This document shows, one piece after another, positions 6,396-9,362 of a DNA stretch of 9,362 nucleotides (position 1 is its first letter; each line of letters opens with the position of its first letter). Under the pieces are notes generated by a model. It made no database searches. It saw only the letters and a program-made list of their open reading frames with translations, and had not been told where the DNA came from. Source of the DNA: DASVXQ01 sp036392615 (GTDB taxonomy: Bacteria > Actinomycetota > CALGFH01); contig DASVXQ010000262.1 of NCBI GenBank assembly GCA_036392615.1, forward strand, positions 1 to 9,362, read 5' to 3'. The position numbers and the translations under genes were made by a program.

Positions 6396-6470
6396 TCAGT
6401 GGCCGGCGGGCATCGAAAGGTTGCGCGGCAGGGCCGCCAGCACGAGCAGCGGCGGCAGCCACGGGAGCAT
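6396..6470 (-). CDS. Possible 24-residue hydrophobic peptide
   Basis: Downstream of the 65-residue membrane gene and on the same strand, ATG 6470 opens a 24-residue frame (begins MLPWLPPLLVLAALPRNL) with one hydrophobic stretch. Third codon positions here, and for about 25 codons upstream in the same frame, are G/C rich, which hints that the frame was or is translated. No ribosome-binding site or upstream start is convincing. The rest of the 6264-6543 gap holds only the hairpin at 6291-6318. Confidence 0.2.
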   Translation of the reverse strand: MLPWLPPLLVLAALPRNLSMPAGH

Positions 6471-6543
6471 GGCGCGCAGCAGGCGCGGACCGGCCCGCCG
6501 CGGCGTTGGCGACGCTGCCCGGGCATGGTCGGAATCCGCCCGT

Positions 6544-6741
6544 CTACCGGCTGATCGCCTGAGCGAACGCGGTGATGAAGTTCCGCACCGTGGGCGCGAA
6601 GGTCGACTGGGCCAGCAGGAATCCCCACGCCCCACAGAGCATGAACTCGACGATCGTGAGCCCGTCGCCCTTGTGGCGGAAGCGGAGCATCACCAGGATG
6701 ATGACCGTCAGGAGGAACAGGAGGGAGAAGGCGACTCTCAT
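6544..6741 (-). CDS. Small membrane protein, 65 aa, family not identified
   Basis: The product starts MRVAFSLLFLLTVIILVML, an N-terminal hydrophobic helix, followed by a basic loop (RFRHKGDG) and a second hydrophobic region (about residues 29-46, with GAWGFLLAQS), ending in an amphipathic tail (APTVRNFITAFAQAISR). Two membrane passes are likely. The start is well supported: AAGGAAG lies about eight bases before ATG 6741. From memory it resembles short membrane proteins found near transfer genes of actinomycete integrative elements, but no integrase, replication or TraB-like gene is visible, so this is only an impression. Longer versions of the frame, reaching 6921, run through GC-rich sequence with no membrane character and were not used. 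The only strong promoter facing it is about 365 bases upstream. Confidence 0.75.
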   Translation of the reverse strand: MRVAFSLLFLLTVIILVMLRFRHKGDGLTIVEFMLCGAWGFLLAQSTFAPTVRNFITAFAQAISR

Positions 6742-7014
6742 TCGGCTCACTTCCTTTCCGCGAGTACAGATGCCCCTGACACCTCGGTCGTCGTGGGCTC
6801 TGGCGCCCGGCGGCGAGCGCACGGCAGGCAGCAGGTCGAAACGGCGGCCGGTCACGTCAGCGGCCCGTCCGGCCACTGCCGGTGCAGGCCCCGGCGGCAG
6901 CCTGGCACGGCGGCCACCCACAACGGGCCGCCAAGATTAACCCGCGACGGCTTCCATGCGCTTGCGACAAGAAAAGCTTGCCCGGCACCTGGGGCTCCCA
7001 CAGTCGGAATGCGC

Positions 7015-7037
7015 CCCGACGAGACTGCTTCGTCGGG
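7015..7037 (-). other. Hairpin in the putative transcript from the 7112-7140 promoter
   Basis: CCCGACGA (7015-7022) and TCGTCGGG (7030-7037) form a perfect eight-base stem with a seven-base loop. It would begin about 70 bases into a minus-strand transcript. There is no T-tract, so it is more likely structure in a leader or small RNA than a simple terminator. Confidence 0.4.
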
Positions 7038-7111
7038 ACGGAATGCTCGTCTGAAGCTCTCCCCCGGAGTCTGACATGATCGTTATGGAAAAGTGAGCAC
7101 CCTCGGTCGAG

Positions 7112-7140
7112 AGTCTAGGAGCAAACCAGGACGTAGTCAA
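7112..7140 (-). promoter_or_regulatory. Consensus-like promoter on the minus strand
   Basis: TTGACT (7140-7135) and TAGACT (7117-7112) are separated by exactly 17 bases, a near-ideal housekeeping sigma factor promoter. Transcription would start near 7105 and run toward the 65-residue membrane gene, whose ATG is about 365 bases downstream. It lies in a pocket of about 50% GC. A short palindrome, CTCGGTCGAG (7102-7111), sits at the expected start site. Confidence 0.6.
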
Positions 7141-7261
7141 TGAACAAGTCATCCGCGTGATTCCTAGCGAACCACTATCACGAACTGGCTGGTGTGACAA
7201 CGCCGGCCAGCAGCTCCACCAGCCGGTCAGAATGCGCGCTGCTGTCATCGATCCCGCGGTT

Positions 7262-7279
7262 TGACCGGCCGCCCGGTCA
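7262..7279. repeat. Perfect 7-base inverted repeat, possible operator
   Basis: TGACCGG (7262-7268) and CCGGTCA (7273-7279) are separated by CCGC. A further CCGGTCAG copy occurs at 7223-7230, about 50 bases to the left. Such a symmetric site in a promoter region could bind a dimeric repressor, but no regulator gene is nearby and no matching consensus comes to mind. Confidence 0.3.
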
Positions 7280-7552
7280 GGCTTCCAGGTCGGAAGGGCG
7301 AAGGCGAGTTGTGTTTCGCGTGGCGAGAAGCGCCGCCTGCCGCCGTTTCTGCCGGCCTCCGCGGGAATGACCGTTCCGTCCACCTGCGCCATCCGCTGGG
7401 TTTTTTCACTCAAGAATATGCGGTTCAGCGCGCCTGAATAGGCTCAGCGAATTCGTCCGGGCCGGCCCACAGCAGGGCCCCGGAGATCCCTACAGCAATC
7501 TACTGATCTCGCTTCTGGGAAATTGTGCTCAGGCGCTTTTGGGAGCGACCAT

Positions 7553-7579
7553 GGTCCCCCCTTGCCGAATCGGGGGATC
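7553..7579 (+). other. Leader hairpin just upstream of the ribosome-binding site of the 7600 gene
   Basis: GGTCCCCC (7553-7560) pairs with GGGGGATC (7572-7579) through eight pairs, one of them G-T, closing an 11-base loop. It ends six bases before the AGGAGG site at 7585-7590. If it lies in the leader it could affect translation, but no known riboswitch is recognised. Confidence 0.35.
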
Positions 7580-7599
7580 GTCCCAGGAGGTCCGACGGG

Positions 7600-8103
7600 A
7601 TGTTCGAGAGCCTGCGTCCGCAACGCGGCGCTTCGCAACCGACCGAGGAACCCGGCCAACCCGCACCCGCCCACCGGACGCCCCGCTACCTACTCGAGCT
7701 CGCCTTCGCCGTCGGCGCCGTGGTGATCGCCATCGCCTGGCTGCTGATGCGAGCCGTGTCCGAGCCGGCCGGCGCCAGCTTCGCCAGCCACGTCGTGCAG
7801 CCCTTCGTGCTGCTGGGCCTGGTGGTCTTCGCGGCCCGCGCGCTGCTGCGCCAGCGGCTGCGCTGGTGCCGCTCCTGCCGGCGCTGGAAGGCGATGGAGT
7901 GGCGGGGCGAGCGGGTGCTGCACCGCCGGCCGGTCACGCAGACGCGCAGGACCTTCACCGAGAGCTACAACGTCCGCGGGCAGAAGACCGGCACCTCGCG
8001 GCAGCGAACCACCTTGCGGGCGGTGCGCGAGACCGTCGACGTCGACCAGGTGTGCCGCCACTGCGGCGCGACGCGGTCGGTCCGCGAGACGCGCGAACGG
8101 TAG
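7600..8103 (+). CDS. Unrecognised membrane protein with a C-terminal split CxxC/CxxC zinc ribbon (167 aa)
   Basis: I do not recognise the family. After a Pro/Gln/Glu-rich start, residues 31-50 and 65-83 form two membrane segments, so both ends should face the same side, probably the cytoplasm. The C-terminal part has Cys90 and Cys93 (WCRSCRRW), then about 58 residues rich in Arg and Thr, then Cys152 and Cys155 (VCRHCG). The two CxxC knuckles look like one split zinc ribbon with a long insert; RTFTESYNVRGQKTGTSRQ lies between them. The Arg-rich insert could bind nucleic acid or be a linker. ATG 7600 is preceded by AGGAGG at nine bases; an in-frame GTG at 7525 has no such site and would add non-conserved-looking residues. 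A minus-strand frame overlaps it antisense. Confidence 0.8.
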   Translation: MFESLRPQRGASQPTEEPGQPAPAHRTPRYLLELAFAVGAVVIAIAWLLMRAVSEPAGASFASHVVQPFVLLGLVVFAARALLRQRLRWCRSCRRWKAMEWRGERVLHRRPVTQTRRTFTESYNVRGQKTGTSRQRTTLRAVRETVDVDQVCRHCGATRSVRETRER

Positions 8104-8283
8104 GCGGCAGGCGCGAGCGAGCCGGCCGAGCACGGTGGCGGCCGTCGCCAGCGACAGCAGCGAGAGCAGGCAGCCGCCCGTCCCCACGGGCGCGCCGGGC
8201 GGCGCCTCGTCGAGGTAGTTCTCGTCCTCCTGCCAGTCAGGGATCCCGTTGTCGTCCCTGTCCCTGTTGCTGTCCCGGTACAT
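7690..8283 (-). CDS. Possible small protein with thrombospondin-type-3-like calcium motif; C-terminal part antisense to the 7600 gene
   Basis: From ATG 8283 the protein begins with residues 4-20, DSNRDRDDNGIPDWQED, which resembles the Asp/Asn calcium-binding repeat of thrombospondin type 3 (DxDxDGIPD). A hydrophobic stretch follows at about residues 36-55 (TGGCLLSLLSLATAATVLG), likely one membrane pass. In the first 55 codons all but one end in G or C, strong evidence for coding. The bias weakens at codon 56, just before the frame enters the region antisense to the plus-strand gene (codon 61 onward). No stop occurs until 7690, so the formal product has 197 residues, of which only about the first 60 look real. 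A GGGGGAG site lies only two bases before the ATG. A frameshift, or a long natural overlap, could explain this. Function unknown. Confidence 0.4.
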   Translation of the reverse strand: MYRDSNRDRDDNGIPDWQEDENYLDEAPPGAPVGTGGCLLSLLSLATAATVLGRLARACRLPFARLADRPRRAAVAAHLVDVDGLAHRPQGGSLPRGAGLLPADVVALGEGPARLRDRPAVQHPLAPPLHRLPAPAGAAPAQPLAQQRAGREDHQAQQHEGLHDVAGEAGAGRLGHGSHQQPGDGDHHGADGEGELE

Positions 8284-8315
8284 CGCTCCCCCGCCTCGAG
8301 CGATCGGCGGCCCAC

Positions 8316-8345
8316 ATCCTGGACACATCCGGCCATCAAGGGCAA
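8316..8345 (-). promoter_or_regulatory. Candidate promoter for the calcium-motif gene
   Basis: On the minus strand TTGCCC (8345-8340) and CAGGAT (8321-8316) are spaced by 18 bases. Transcription would start near 8309, about 26 bases before ATG 8283. CAGGAT differs by one base from the common actinobacterial TAGGAT. The -35 is only moderate. Confidence 0.3.
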
Positions 8346-8440
8346 GCACCAGCTGAAGCGGTCGTTCCCGCCGCAAGGCGCGGCAATCCCCGCGCTCGTG
8401 CCATTTGACGCCATGGCCGGCGCCGTGCGAAACAGCCAAG

Positions 8441-9362
8441 GTGCTTGACGAGACGACCTCTCCTCTCCGGCCGGGCGACCCGGAGGCGCTCGGCCGCTAC
8501 CGCGTGGTCTCCCGGCTCGGCAGCGGCGGCATGGGCACCGTCTATCTCGCGCGCACGCCGGACGGCCACCGGGTGGCCATCAAGGTGATCCGCCCGGAGC
8601 TGGCCCAGGATCCCGCCTTCCGGGCGCGCTTCGCGGCCGAGGTCGACGCCGCCCGCAGGGTCACCGCCTCGTGCACGGCGCGGGTGCTGGACGCCGAGCC
8701 CTCGGCGCCGCTGCCGTGGTTCGTCACGGAGTACGTCGAGGGCGTGCCGCTCGACCGGCTGGTGACCAGGGACGGGCCGCTGCCGACCTCCAGCGTCGAG
8801 GGGCTCGCGGTCGGCGTGGCCGCCGCGCTCACCGCCATCCACGCGGCCGGGCTGGTGCACCGCGACCTCAAGCCCGGCAACGTGCTGGTGTCGCCGTTCG
8901 GGCCCAAGGTGATCGACTTCGGCATCGCCAGGGCGATGGACGCCGCCGGCTCGCTGACGATGAACGGCGTGGTGCTCGGCACGCCCGGCTGGATGGCGCC
9001 GGAGCAGCTCGCCGGCGGGCCGGCGAGCCCGGCCGCCGACGTGTTCGCCTGGGGCTGCCTGATCGCCTTCGCCGCCAGCGGCCGCCCGCCGTTCGGCGCC
9101 GGCCCGCCCCAGGTGGTGGCGCAGCGGGTGGCCTGGCAGCGCCCGGACCTGGTGGGCGTGCCCGAGTCGCTGCGCCAGCTGGTGCTCGCGGCGACCGATC
9201 GCGATCCCGCCAAGCGGCCGCCGGCGCGCCGCCTGCTGCTGACCCTGCTGGGCGACCGGGCCGCGGCCGACCCGCAGGCCGCCGCGACCCAGGTCGTGCA
9301 GCGCACCTGGGTCGCGCCGACCCCCGGCTGGGGACCGCCGCCACGCGAGCGGCGGGCGACCG
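8441..9362 (+). CDS. PknB-type serine/threonine protein kinase, C-terminus beyond the window
   Basis: A Hanks-type kinase that phosphorylates proteins on Ser/Thr. From GTG 8441, 307 residues are visible and the catalytic domain (about 20-275) is complete: glycine loop LGSGGMGTVY (26-35), VAIK with Lys48, helix-C Glu67, catalytic loop HRDLKPGN with Asp142, Lys144 and Asn147, DFG at 159-161, activation segment ending GTPGWMAPE (180-188), and a C-lobe ending DPAKRPPARRLL. The usual juxtamembrane linker, membrane helix and sensor domain, if any, lie beyond the edge; the last residues (TPGWGPPPRERRAT) look like the start of a Pro-rich linker. The start is weakly supported: no clear Shine-Dalgarno precedes GTG 8441, and an in-frame TTG at 8405 would add 12 residues. 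Typical homologues begin shortly before LGRYR, which favours 8441. Thr173 and Thr181 are plausible activation-loop phosphosites. Its partners are not in the window. Confidence 0.95.
   Translation, partial: MLDETTSPLRPGDPEALGRYRVVSRLGSGGMGTVYLARTPDGHRVAIKVIRPELAQDPAFRARFAAEVDAARRVTASCTARVLDAEPSAPLPWFVTEYVEGVPLDRLVTRDGPLPTSSVEGLAVGVAAALTAIHAAGLVHRDLKPGNVLVSPFGPKVIDFGIARAMDAAGSLTMNGVVLGTPGWMAPEQLAGGPASPAADVFAWGCLIAFAASGRPPFGAGPPQVVAQRVAWQRPDLVGVPESLRQLVLAATDRDPAKRPPARRLLLTLLGDRAAADPQAAATQVVQRTWVAPTPGWGPPPRERRAT

Larger units (their letters stand above)
6742..7599. other. Long intergenic gap with low-GC pockets; no recognisable protein gene
   Basis: About 860 bases separate the divergent genes starting at 6741 (minus) and 7600 (plus). 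GC is about 50% over 7081-7200 and 53-57% over 7381-7440 and 7501-7560, well below the flanks. It holds a good minus-strand promoter (7112-7140), hairpins at 7015-7037 and 7553-7579, and a perfect inverted repeat at 7262-7279. The stop-free stretches here lack the G/C third-position bias of the neighbours: 6937-7413 minus is an example, and its 46-codon tail starting at ATG 7077 has third-position GC of only about two thirds. I see no tRNA, known riboswitch, transposase or integrase. It could be a regulatory region, a small-RNA locus or decayed foreign DNA. Confidence 0.5.

Noticed and set aside
6860..6890. GCCACTG, resembling part of the cobalamin riboswitch B12 box
   Set aside because: None of the other conserved cobalamin riboswitch elements is present nearby, so this is a chance heptamer.
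7396..7406. T6 run suggesting a plus-strand intrinsic terminator
   Set aside because: No convincing stem precedes it and no plus-strand gene lies upstream that would need it.
6937..7413. 158-codon minus-strand frame in the low-GC gap
   Set aside because: It starts at TTG without a ribosome-binding site, lacks third-position GC bias, has Ser/Arg-rich composition without domains, and contains the strong promoter at 7112-7140 in its interior.
8405..8434. TTGACG as a -35 box for the kinase gene
   Set aside because: No TAnnnT-like -10 occurs at 16-19 bases spacing (the sequence there is GAAACA).
8542..9306. Minus-strand frames over the kinase region
   Set aside because: They are shadows of the plus-strand kinase, whose catalytic motifs are all present in order.

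Overview
The window is about 70% or more GC. Its genes have G/C-rich third codon positions, GTG and TTG starts, TAGGAT-type -10 boxes, a DtxR/IdeR-like iron box and at least one apparently leaderless gene. This points to a high-GC actinobacterium; an order such as Streptosporangiales is a guess from general style only. Most genes are ordinary chromosomal genes. The least explained part is roughly 6.4-8.3 kb.

Layout. (1) 1-1077, minus: selenide,water dikinase (SelD), running off the left edge a few residues before its end. (2) 1153-1872, plus: unrecognised multi-pass membrane protein, divergent from selD. (3) 1920-2390, plus: bacterioferritin, convergent with (4) 2419-2628, minus: bacterioferritin-associated ferredoxin (Bfd). 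A GC-rich hairpin separates the pair, and the bfd promoter carries a palindrome resembling a DtxR/IdeR iron box. (5) 2730-3674, minus: rhomboid protease with an N-terminal zinc-binding domain, downstream of (6) 3702-5009, minus: a GT4-like glycosyltransferase. (7) 5079-6263, plus: alkaline-phosphatase-superfamily phosphodiesterase, divergent from the glycosyltransferase and apparently leaderless. (8) 6544-6741, minus: 65-residue membrane protein. (9) 6742-7599: a long gap with pockets near 50% GC, a consensus-like minus-strand promoter and several hairpins. (10) 7600-8103, plus: membrane protein with a split CxxC zinc ribbon. (11) 7690-8283, minus: a reading frame starting with a thrombospondin-type-3-like calcium motif and overlapping gene 10 antisense. 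(12) 8441-end, plus: PknB-type serine/threonine kinase, catalytic domain complete, C-terminus beyond the window.

How the parts work together. Bfr and Bfd form a recognised iron storage and release pair: Bfd reduces the ferric core so iron can leave. The iron box over the bfd promoter fits derepression of bfd when iron is scarce. SelD supplies selenophosphate for selenocysteine or selenouridine, but no Sec machinery is visible here. The glycosyltransferase and rhomboid lie close on the same strand and may be co-transcribed. No phage, CRISPR, insertion sequence, tRNA or rRNA was recognised. I see no complete new multi-gene system; the best leads are the Bfr ferroxidase-site substitution, the bfd control region, and the antisense-overlapping small genes with their odd upstream gap.
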